Positions 1-6,742 of a stretch of DNA of 64,000 nt are shown here, in pieces. The DNA is taken from assembly GCA_017303795.1 (NCBI GenBank), contig JAFLBR010000019.1:32707-96706 (forward strand). Direction: 5' to 3'. The notes under the pieces are model-generated. The model saw only the letters and a program-made list of their open reading frames with translations. It made no database searches and was not told the origin of the DNA. Origin of the DNA: Cytophagales bacterium. Lineage in GTDB: Bacteria; Bacteroidota; Bacteroidia; Cytophagales; Cyclobacteriaceae. The position numbers were made by a program, and so were the translations under genes. The stretch's first letter is position 1, and each line of letters opens with the position of its first letter.

Positions 1-669
1 TTTACGCTGGCACTCCAGCGCTTTATATTGTTCAGAAATAGTTTCGTTGCGTTTTCTTAGTGCAGAATAAAAATCATAATTCAATCGAATGAGGTAAATG
101 ATCGATCCATTAAAGAAAGCTGCCAGAATTAAAATGATCATGCGCCAGCGGAAAAAGCCATTCGGAAAATATAAGGTTATGTTTAAATCCGGGTTATAGT
201 AAAGAATAAATTCATACGAAAAGATTATTAGTGCCCATACAACACCCACAAAAAAGTAATACAAATACCGCTCTCGCTTTTGCGAAAAGACAAAATGAAC
301 CATTATGGAAGTAGCAATGCAATAAAACGGATGCATAAACAACACCACTGCATGATTACCCCCGGTTACTATGGGAACTATGGTTACAAATAATACCCAG
401 GTCGTCATAAAAAAGACCTTTGAGATTAAATGTCTGCGCATTGCATTCAGCAAATACCCTATAATGGCACTGAACCAGGCCAGCCACGGCACTGACGATC
501 GGACGGTGTGATTTTCTAATTTGAGATAATCCGGCAGGAAATAAATTAAGTATGGCAGAAGTAAGAAAAATATTAAAACGTAAACAATATTAGTTAAGGT
601 AGTTACCCTCCTGAACTCAGAACCCATCTCATCCGAAACCCCAACCTTGAATAGATTAAATTTTTTCAA
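1..669 (-). CDS. Membrane sensor protein, probable histidine kinase (partial, C-terminus outside window)
   Basis: An open minus-strand frame runs without a stop from the window edge to about 669 (223 codons). It encodes about six hydrophobic segments and then a basic, polar, coiled-coil-like stretch (ends ...SEQYKALECQRK). That layout, with an N-terminal FNLFKVGVSDEMGSEFRR lead-in before the first membrane span, is typical of Bacteroidota sensor histidine kinases or adenylate cyclases whose catalytic part follows. The catalytic domain is not in the window, so the kinase call is an inference. The start is uncertain: TTG at 669 gives the family-like N-terminus; the first ATG in frame is at 627. 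It is divergent from the SRPBCC gene on the other strand. Confidence 0.6.
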   Translation of the reverse strand, partial: MKKFNLFKVGVSDEMGSEFRRVTTLTNIVYVLIFFLLLPYLIYFLPDYLKLENHTVRSSVPWLAWFSAIIGYLLNAMRRHLISKVFFMTTWVLFVTIVPIVTGGNHAVVLFMHPFYCIATSIMVHFVFSQKRERYLYYFFVGVVWALIIFSYEFILYYNPDLNITLYFPNGFFRWRMIILILAAFFNGSIIYLIRLNYDFYSALRKRNETISEQYKALECQRK

Positions 670-768
670 TGTTTTTACCTCACCTTTTTACCAGTTGCCA
701 AGCTAAGCAAATTATAGCGGGTCAAAAATTATACAAATAAAACCCATAAACCTGCACGTATGTTTTGA

Positions 769-798
769 TTGCAAATTCAACAGTGTGTGTTACATTCG
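769..798 (+). promoter_or_regulatory. Bacteroidota-type promoter for the SRPBCC gene
   Basis: TTG at 769-771, a 19-base spacer and TACATTCG at 791-798 fit the -33/-7 pattern (TTTG / TAnnTTTG) with one change in the -7 box. The ATG follows 19 bases later. Confidence 0.5.
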
Positions 799-816
799 CT
801 AACCTAAATCAAACCT

Positions 817-1761
817 ATGTCAACATCCTCCAACCCTAACCTTCGCATTTTCTACGGAATACTTGTAGCCAATCTGGTATCTATTGTCTTAGTAGGTGCC
901 GGTAAATACCTGGTAACTTATCTGGAGGGCAATGAGACAGGTAATAGTTCCGGCATTTTTATCTTTTCAAGCTTTGTAATTGTGCCCATGATTATGGGTG
1001 CCATAAGCGCGTGGTACTGGCATCCGCTGCAAATGAAAACACGGGCTTACATCGGTTGGTCGGCCATTAGTACGTTAGTAGCATGCGCAGCTAGTTTTAT
1101 CTTTCTAAAAGAAGGTGTTATCTGCCTGCTTATTGTATCGCCTCTTATCTTAGTATTTATAGTAACCGGGGCATTGCTTGCCCGCATGTTGTTTAACCGA
1201 AAAAATAACACGCTTAACTCAAGCCTGGCCGGTTTAGTGTTGGTGGTTTTACTTGCCGATACATTTTCATCGCACAAAAATGTGCAATTGGTTTCCGATA
1301 CCATGATCGTAAACGCCCCCATCGAAAAAGTGTGGCCGTATGTAGTGGAGTATGAACCCATCACGCTAAAAGAAAACTATTGGTTGTTTCAGATTGGGAT
1401 GCCCAGTCCTGTACAAAGTACAGTTGACGGACACGAAGCGGGCGCGGGTAGAAAATGTATTTTCTCCAATGGTTATGTATTCGATGAAAAGATGATTGTT
1501 TATAAACCCAATGAAGAATTAACATTTGATATTCTTACCCAACCGCACGATCCCGAAATAATGGGCCACATCGATATTTTACGCGGCCAGTTTATTCTTA
1601 AAGATAATGGCGATGGCACCACAACCGTAATTGGCAACTCGTGGTATAAACTCTATGTGTTTCCGGGTTGGTATTTTAATTTGTGGAGCGAAAGTATTAC
1701 CCGCAACGTACACTTACGGGTGATGGAGCATATTAAAATTCTGAGCGAACAAGGTGTTTGA
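817..1761 (+). CDS. Membrane protein with C-terminal SRPBCC (START-like) domain
   Basis: The first half has about four to five membrane spans (roughly residues 10-34, 46-67, 78-97, 100-126 and 134-150). The second half (about 155-312) reads like a polyketide-cyclase/SRPBCC fold: MIVNAPIEKVWPYV is the usual start of its first strand and helix, and it ends with the long C-terminal helix. SRPBCC domains bind lipids or other hydrophobic ligands; the ligand here is unknown. The fusion to a membrane region suggests the pocket faces the periplasm or membrane surface (inference). The stop overlaps the GTG start of the next gene, so the three genes 817-2745 are probably one operon. Confidence 0.7.
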   Translation: MSTSSNPNLRIFYGILVANLVSIVLVGAGKYLVTYLEGNETGNSSGIFIFSSFVIVPMIMGAISAWYWHPLQMKTRAYIGWSAISTLVACAASFIFLKEGVICLLIVSPLILVFIVTGALLARMLFNRKNNTLNSSLAGLVLVVLLADTFSSHKNVQLVSDTMIVNAPIEKVWPYVVEYEPITLKENYWLFQIGMPSPVQSTVDGHEAGAGRKCIFSNGYVFDEKMIVYKPNEELTFDILTQPHDPEIMGHIDILRGQFILKDNGDGTTTVIGNSWYKLYVFPGWYFNLWSESITRNVHLRVMEHIKILSEQGV

Positions 1762-2215
1762 TTGGGTAGTGAAATATCTCGGGTTTCTAAAACACGTGCC
1801 GGTGTTGCCGCATGTGTTCGATGCCTTGCTTAAACTAACCAGTCTGCTTACCAATAAAAACCTGCCCGATTATATAGACGAAATTGAAACTGAGGTGCTT
1901 TCGTGGCAACATACCCATGTAAGTGCGCACAAGTATGGTGGCCTTCAATTTAATATCAACACTACTGAACTAGGGCACATTCATGGCAATGGCTTGTTAG
2001 ATATTTTGCTTAACCGCGAACAGAAATTTTTATTGATGAAACAATACCCTGTTCAAGACCACCACATATTCAAAAACTCGGGTTGGATTTCGTTTTGGAT
2101 TAAAACCATGGAAGACAAACAAACAGCAGTTGCGTTGTTACGATATGTTTATGATTTAAAAATACCTTCACCCGATTTGAGACCGCGTAGGGTGAAGGAT
2201 TTAGAAACTCTATGA
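1754..2215 (+). CDS. DUF5519 (luciferase-domain) family protein
   Basis: This 153-residue protein has the features of the DUF5519 family, which databases also call the luciferase domain family: HKYGGLQFNI, GHIHGNGLLDILLNRE and a late HHIFKNSGWISFWI followed by an ALLRYVYDLK helix. The biochemical role of the family is not established. The start codon is GTG inside the end of the SRPBCC gene (8-base overlap), and its own stop overlaps the ATG of the methyltransferase gene, so translation of all three is probably coupled. The repeated linkage of an SRPBCC membrane protein with DUF5519 suggests a shared process, but that is inference. Confidence 0.7.
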   Translation: MFDWVVKYLGFLKHVPVLPHVFDALLKLTSLLTNKNLPDYIDEIETEVLSWQHTHVSAHKYGGLQFNINTTELGHIHGNGLLDILLNREQKFLLMKQYPVQDHHIFKNSGWISFWIKTMEDKQTAVALLRYVYDLKIPSPDLRPRRVKDLETL

Positions 2216-2745
2216 AAAAATTATCACTCGAAGCACTCGGCCGCATATCAGTAGAAGAATTTAAAGACTCCGAAAAAACCCCGGTTTGTATTTTATTGGA
2301 TAACGTACGCAGCCTGCACAACGTAGGGTCTGCCTTTCGCACAGCCGATGCTTTTCGCATCGAAAAAATTTACCTCACCGGCATTACCGGCACCCCACCG
2401 CACCGCGAAATACAAAAAACTGCGCTGGGCGCTACTGAATCAGTGGCGTGGGAATATTCCGAAAGCACTACCAACGCACTTGAAAAACTGAAAGCCGAAT
2501 GTTACACCCTTGTAATTGTAGAACAAACTACCGACAGCATAGCATTACAAACTTTTGAGGCAACAGCCGGTGCAAAATATTGTCTGGTGTTTGGCAACGA
2601 AGTAAATGGCGTAAGCGAAGAAGCTATTGCATTGGGCGATCTTGCTTTGGAGATTCCGCAACTCGGCACCAAACATTCGCTCAACATTTCAGTTTGTTTG
2701 GGCATTGTAGTTTGGGAAGTTTTCAGGAAGACGCACCTTGGTTAG
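2212..2745 (+). CDS. TrmH/SpoU-family RNA 2'-O-methyltransferase
   Basis: At 177 residues this is a minimal SPOUT methyltransferase. The three conserved motifs are visible: LDNVRSLHNVGSAFRTADAF (motif 1, with the RNA-binding N and R), LVFGNEVNGVSEE (motif 2) and IPQLGTKHSLNISVCLGIVV (motif 3, the knotted SAM-binding loop). Such enzymes methylate a ribose 2'-OH in tRNA or rRNA; the target cannot be read from the sequence. It lacks an extra N-terminal rRNA-binding domain, so it is closer to TrmH-like than RlmB-like proteins. ATGA overlap with the upstream DUF5519 gene; it ends at a repeat shared with the other side of the next gene. Confidence 0.85.
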   Translation: MKKLSLEALGRISVEEFKDSEKTPVCILLDNVRSLHNVGSAFRTADAFRIEKIYLTGITGTPPHREIQKTALGATESVAWEYSESTTNALEKLKAECYTLVIVEQTTDSIALQTFEATAGAKYCLVFGNEVNGVSEEAIALGDLALEIPQLGTKHSLNISVCLGIVVWEVFRKTHLG

Positions 2746-2837
2746 TTGCTGGTTGCTTGTTACTGGTCGCTGGTTCGATTGGAGTAACTTAATCAAAAAG
2801 TCTATACAACCAGAAGCAAGAAGCCAGCAACCGGCAA
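2746..2837. repeat. Intergenic GCTGGTTGC-type inverted repeat, copy 1
   Basis: The whole gap between two convergent genes is an imperfect palindrome: a left arm beginning TTGCTGGTTGCTTGTTACTG and a right arm ending AGCCAGCAACCGGCAAC, around a centre with GAGTAACTTAA. A related copy with the same centre lies at 3999-4113. It probably folds into a long hairpin that could stop transcription from both sides. Confidence 0.6.
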
Positions 2838-3956
2838 CTATTTCACCGGCATCAACCTATTCACCGTTCCTGGGTTTTCAGTGGTAACATAAATGTACCC
2901 ATCCGGACTTTGCGCCACGGCTCTTACCCGACCGATTTTTTCAAGCATTCTTTCTTCCGCTACAAATTTTCCATCAGCAACTTCTACACGCGCTATTAAT
3001 TGAAACGCCAATGCGCCCACTAAAAAATTTCCTTTCCAGTTTGGATACTTATCGCTGGTAACCATAGTTAATCCGCAGGGTGCAATAGACGGCACCCAAT
3101 AGCGCACAGGTTGCTCCATGCCAGGTTTGGTTGTAAGATCTGAGATAGGTGTGCCATTATAATCAATACCATAAGTAATAACCGGCCAACCGTAGTTCTT
3201 GCCTTTCTCTACTTTATTCAATTCATCGCCACCTTTAGGGCCGTGTTCATGATTCCACAACGTGTTGGTTTGTTTATCGTAATACACACCTTGCGGATTG
3301 CGATGTCCGTACGACCAGATTTCAGGTTTGGCACCGGCCGTATTTACAAACGGATTATCATTCGGCACGCGACCGTCTTCATGCAAGCGCAAAATTTTAC
3401 CGAGGTGATTACTTAAGTCTTGTGCATTTTCTTTTTTGCCGCGCTCGCCCGAAGAAAAATAAATGTAGCCTTTGCCATCAAACACTATGCGCGAACCAAA
3501 ATGCACTCCCGATGAAGTAGTAGGTTGAGCTTTAAAAAGTTCTTCCAGATTTACCAACGCATTGCCTTGCAGTTTTGCACGCGCTATTACTGTACCGCCA
3601 TTGCTGCCGTCCGGTTTAGCATACGTTAAATAAATCCAACCGTTTTGTGCATAGTTAGGATGCAGCTGAATATCCATCAGTCCGCCCTGCCCTTTATCAT
3701 ATACTTTCGGTACACCCGTAATTTTTTCGGGCAACAGTTTGCCATCTTTAATAATGCGGATCTCGCCACTTTTTTCGGTAACCAGAATCCGGCCATCGGG
3801 TAAAAATGTTATGCCCCACACACTTTGCAAATCGGAAGTAATGATTTCAAATACAAACTTTTGTTTTTGCGTGGTGATGGTTTCGCCCGATTTAGGTTGA
3901 GCCTGAATCTGACAATACAAAATGGTAAGGAGTGCGAAGGCGAAAAAGTTTTTCAT
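2838..3956 (-). CDS. PQQ-dependent sugar dehydrogenase (YliI-like, exported)
   Basis: A 372-residue protein with a signal peptide (MKNFFAFALLTILYCQIQAQ) and a six-bladed beta-propeller of the glucose/sorbosone dehydrogenase family. Visible family blocks are WGITFLPDGRILVTEKSG, GQGGLMDIQLHPNY, HFGSRIVFDGKGYIYFSSGE, SYGHRNPQGV, NHEHGPKGGDELN and NYGWPVITYGIDYNG, which supply the PQQ and calcium contacts and the catalytic His in this family. It should oxidise aldose sugars in the periplasm using PQQ. No PQQ synthesis genes are in the window. The gene stands alone, flanked on both sides by related palindromic repeats. Confidence 0.85.
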   Translation of the reverse strand: MKNFFAFALLTILYCQIQAQPKSGETITTQKQKFVFEIITSDLQSVWGITFLPDGRILVTEKSGEIRIIKDGKLLPEKITGVPKVYDKGQGGLMDIQLHPNYAQNGWIYLTYAKPDGSNGGTVIARAKLQGNALVNLEELFKAQPTTSSGVHFGSRIVFDGKGYIYFSSGERGKKENAQDLSNHLGKILRLHEDGRVPNDNPFVNTAGAKPEIWSYGHRNPQGVYYDKQTNTLWNHEHGPKGGDELNKVEKGKNYGWPVITYGIDYNGTPISDLTTKPGMEQPVRYWVPSIAPCGLTMVTSDKYPNWKGNFLVGALAFQLIARVEVADGKFVAEERMLEKIGRVRAVAQSPDGYIYVTTENPGTVNRLMPVK

Positions 3957-3998
3957 GGTTGTGGATTAGGTTGCAAGATAGGAGATTGAAGGTGAATA

Positions 3999-4113
3999 GT
4001 TGCTGGTTGCTTGCTTCTTGCAACTGGTTTGTTAAGAGTAACTTAACAAGTTAAGCTTACTACCAGCAACCAGAGACCAGAAGCCAGAGACCAGCAACCA
4101 GTAAACCAGCGAC
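3999..4113. repeat. Intergenic GCTGGTTGC-type inverted repeat, copy 2
   Basis: Left arm GTTGCTGGTTGCTTGCTTC from 3999, centre GAGTAACTTAACAAG, right arm of repeated ACCAGCAACCAGAGACCAG units to about 4113. It is a longer relative of the copy at 2746-2837; the two flank the sugar dehydrogenase gene. The right arm contains short tandem ACCAGMRRCCAG units. Confidence 0.6.
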
Positions 4114-4122
4114 AGTATTCAC

Positions 4123-4130
4123 TACCTTTG
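4123..4130 (+). promoter_or_regulatory. -7 box TACCTTTG
   Basis: Perfect match to TAnnTTTG, 20 bases before the ATG at 4150. No convincing -33 element is seen at the expected spacing. Confidence 0.45.
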
Positions 4131-4149
4131 TCCATTACCAAACTAAACA

Positions 4150-4629
4150 ATGACAGCTGCCTCCCTGGCCGACATCCGGAAAGAATTACAACACACTAAT
4201 GCCGATACACTGCAGGCACTTTGCCTTCGGTTGGCCCGATATAAAAAAGAAAATAAAGAGCTATTAAACTATTTGCTGTTCGAAGCGCATGACGAGTCAG
4301 CCTACATTCAGCAGGTAAAAACAGAAGCAGAGTTAATGTTTGAAGAAATTGCGGACAAGAATTTATACCTCGTTAAAAAAATTCTGCGCAAAATTCTTCG
4401 GTTTACCAATCGGCAAATTAAATACTCGGGCTTACCACAAACAGAATTGGAGTTACGGATTTTCTTTTGCGAGAAAGTGGTAACGGCTCAGATTCCATTA
4501 AGTACCGGAACTGTTTTATACAATCTCTATCAGCAACAACTAAAGAAGATAGGTAGCGTACTTGCCAAACTCCCCGAAGATTTACAGGGCGACTATACTA
4601 CTTCCTTAAAAACAATTCGTTATGAGTGA
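4150..4629 (+). CDS. Conserved hypothetical protein, all-helical
   Basis: A 159-residue soluble protein with no signal peptide or membrane span and no domain I recognise. It is rich in Leu, Lys and Glu and is predicted to be almost all helix; two basic stretches ([32 protein letters not shown]) could contact nucleic acid or another protein. It overlaps the VF530-like gene by 8 bases, so the two are probably co-translated, and the partner's DNA-binding family makes a nucleic-acid role possible, but nothing shows it directly. Confidence 0.6.
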   Translation: MTAASLADIRKELQHTNADTLQALCLRLARYKKENKELLNYLLFEAHDESAYIQQVKTEAELMFEEIADKNLYLVKKILRKILRFTNRQIKYSGLPQTELELRIFFCEKVVTAQIPLSTGTVLYNLYQQQLKKIGSVLAKLPEDLQGDYTTSLKTIRYE

Positions 4630-4837
4630 TCAACCTAATAATCCGCTACACGGAAAAACACTGGAGTTTATTTTAAATTTTCTGGTAGCTAAATATGGCT
4701 GGGAAGAATTAGGCGCACGCATTCCGGTAAATTGCTTTCTGCACGATCCCAGCATAAAATCCAGTCTAACATTTTTTAGAAAAACCCCGTGGGCTCGAAA
4801 AAAGGTAGAAGATTTATACCTGGATTCGCTCGATTAA
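4622..4837 (+). CDS. VF530-family (DUF2132) small DNA-binding protein
   Basis: The 71 residues match the VF530/DUF2132 pattern almost end to end: [12 protein letters not shown] at the start, [34 protein letters not shown] and KVEDLYL. The Vibrio fischeri family member gave the family its name and a DNA-binding fold has been reported for it; the cellular role is unclear. Usual length for the family is 70-80 residues, so it is complete. It begins inside the end of the preceding helical protein gene. Confidence 0.8.
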   Translation: MSDQPNNPLHGKTLEFILNFLVAKYGWEELGARIPVNCFLHDPSIKSSLTFFRKTPWARKKVEDLYLDSLD

Positions 4838-4880
4838 ATCTGATTTGACTCGATAGTAACAGATCAAAATAATTTAAGCT

Positions 4881-4912
4881 ATCCGTGCCAATCTGTGAAA
4901 TCTGTGGCAACA
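4881..4912. repeat. Short repeat of the form ATCCGTGCCAATCTGTG..TCTGTGGC
   Basis: The run contains three spaced ATCYGTG-type units. Similar sequences are common intergenic repeats in Bacteroidota genomes (from memory); only one clear copy is in this window. It lies in the gap before purM. Confidence 0.35.
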
Positions 4913-4973
4913 ATATCCACCTCAAAACCAGAAAAAATTAACAACTTTGCGCAGCTAATTTGAAGCACTTGTA

Positions 4974-6140
4974 ATGTCCGATCGTTATAACCAACGCGGA
5001 GTTTCCGCCAGCAAAGAAGATGTACACCAGGCCATCAAACTTTTAGATAAAGGTTTGTTTCCAAAAGCCTTCTGTAAAATTGTGCCCGATACACTGGCAG
5101 CCGATCCTGACTATTGCACCATTATGCATGCCGATGGAGCCGGTACCAAATCTTCACTGGCTTATATCTATTGGAAAGAAACGGGCGACCTATCGGTATG
5201 GAAAGGCATTGCACAAGATGCTATCATTATGAACATTGATGATCTGCTGTGTGTGTGTGCAACCGGACCCATCTTATTATCATCTACTATTGGTCGCAAT
5301 AAAAATCTTATTCCGGGCGAAGTTATTTCTACCATCATTAACGGAACCGAAGAAGTATTGGAAATGCTGCGCCAGCATGGCATGGAGATTTACAGCACGG
5401 GTGGCGAAACTGCCGATGTAGGCGATCTGGTACGCACCATAATTGTTGATAGTACAGTTACTGCCCGCATGAAACGGAAAGAGGTAATCGACAATGCAAG
5501 CATTCAGGCGGGTGATGTCATTGTGGGATTAGCCTCGTATGGAAAAGCTACTTACGAAAGTGAATACAATGGCGGCATGGGCAGCAACGGATTAACTTCT
5601 GCACGCCACGATGTGTTTGATCATAGCTATGCTACAAAATATCCGGAGACGTATGATAAAGCCGTGCCCGATGAGTTGGTGTATTCCGGCAAATACAAAG
5701 TTACCGATGAAGTGCCCGGTGTAGAAGTAAACGTAGGCAAGCTTGTGCTTTCACCCACGCGCACGTATGCTCCGGTAATGTTAAAAGTTTTAGACGCTTT
5801 GCGAGTAAATATTCACGGCATTGTGCATTGCAGCGGTGGCGCACAAACCAAAGTGTTACACTTTGTAGAAAATGTTCATGTAATTAAAGATAACCTGTTT
5901 CCAATTCCGCCTCTGTTTAAACTGATACACGAATGTTCCGGCACCGACTGGAAAGAAATGTATAAGGTGTTTAACATGGGCCACCGTATGGAAGTTTATT
6001 TACCTCAACAACATGCCCAACAGGTAATTTCTATTGCCGAAAGTTTTGGTATTGAGGCGAAGGTTATTGGTCGGGTAGAGAAGGCGGACAAAAAGCAAGT
6101 AACGCTGAAGACCGAGAATGGGGTGTTTGAGTATTTTTGA
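4974..6140 (+). CDS. purM: Phosphoribosylformylglycinamidine cyclo-ligase (AIR synthase)
   Basis: AIR synthase closes the ring of formylglycinamidine ribonucleotide with ATP, step five of purine synthesis. Visible family features are the N-terminal YNQRGVSASKEDV, the ATP-site block HADGAGTKSSLAYIY, DAIIMNIDDLLC, STGGETADVGDLV, the glycine-rich GLASYGKATYESEYNGGMGS and the C-terminal HCSGGAQTKVLHFV and FNMGHRMEVY. At 388 residues it is longer than the roughly 345-residue proteobacterial enzyme but typical of the Bacteroidota form. No other pur gene is adjacent. A weak -7 match CAACTTTG sits at 4942-4949. Confidence 0.9.
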   Translation: MSDRYNQRGVSASKEDVHQAIKLLDKGLFPKAFCKIVPDTLAADPDYCTIMHADGAGTKSSLAYIYWKETGDLSVWKGIAQDAIIMNIDDLLCVCATGPILLSSTIGRNKNLIPGEVISTIINGTEEVLEMLRQHGMEIYSTGGETADVGDLVRTIIVDSTVTARMKRKEVIDNASIQAGDVIVGLASYGKATYESEYNGGMGSNGLTSARHDVFDHSYATKYPETYDKAVPDELVYSGKYKVTDEVPGVEVNVGKLVLSPTRTYAPVMLKVLDALRVNIHGIVHCSGGAQTKVLHFVENVHVIKDNLFPIPPLFKLIHECSGTDWKEMYKVFNMGHRMEVYLPQQHAQQVISIAESFGIEAKVIGRVEKADKKQVTLKTENGVFEYF

Positions 6141-6207
6141 TTTCATTTTCTGCCACAACTAAGGTCTCACAAAGGTTAATGTCTTAGCGTCTAAGAGGTT
6201 TTAAAAC

Positions 6208-6648
6208 TCACTCCTTCTTCCCCCCCACCAAATCCTTCAATGGATCCCACAATTTTACATCATCCGCAATGTCAGTAAGCTGAATAGACAGTGCTCGGGT
6301 AGAAATCTGGATTTCGCGTAGCGACATACCCAATGAAATCAATAAGGATAACAACGCACCACCAAAAATATATTTGGCTATCATTTCATGTCCACCAAAC
6401 AAAAAGAACATACACAACACGCTTAGGAATAAAGAAAATATACTCAGCATCTGCATATCGCGAATCAAACGTACGCGCACTTTTAAATTGCGGATCTGAT
6501 CGGCCACCCGCATGTCTTGTTTGTTCTGGTAATCGTTTGCCAACTTTCGGATAAGAGCCGCTATGGCCAGAAACCGATTGGTGTAAGCCAGCAAAATCAA
6601 TGAAACTGTTGGAAACAAAAGCGCGGGAGTAGTTAGTGTTAATTCCAT
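6208..6648 (-). CDS. DUF2721 membrane protein
   Basis: The start MELTLTTPALLFPTVSLILL followed by AYTNRFLAIAALIRKL is the hallmark of DUF2721 proteins. There are three membrane spans: an N-terminal one and a close pair in the second half (LSIFSLFLSVLCMFFLF, YIFGGALLSLLISLGMSL). The function of the family is unknown. I place the start at 6648, where the family usually begins; an upstream ATG at 6678 would add ten residues. It is a single gene, divergent from the S9 peptidase gene. Confidence 0.75.
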   Translation of the reverse strand: MELTLTTPALLFPTVSLILLAYTNRFLAIAALIRKLANDYQNKQDMRVADQIRNLKVRVRLIRDMQMLSIFSLFLSVLCMFFLFGGHEMIAKYIFGGALLSLLISLGMSLREIQISTRALSIQLTDIADDVKLWDPLKDLVGGKKE

Positions 6649-6715
6649 GCCCGCAAAGATAGCCTCGCGAATTGCCATTAATCAAAAAAATAAGAGAATC
6701 CCCTAATCTGATATG

Positions 6716-6723
6716 TACTTTCG
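6716..6723 (+). promoter_or_regulatory. -7 box TACTTTCG for the S9 peptidase gene
   Basis: Seven of eight bases match TAnnTTTG. It overlaps the first possible ATG (6713), which argues that translation really begins at 6743. Confidence 0.4.
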
Positions 6724-6742
6724 TTACTCAAATCAAAATTCT

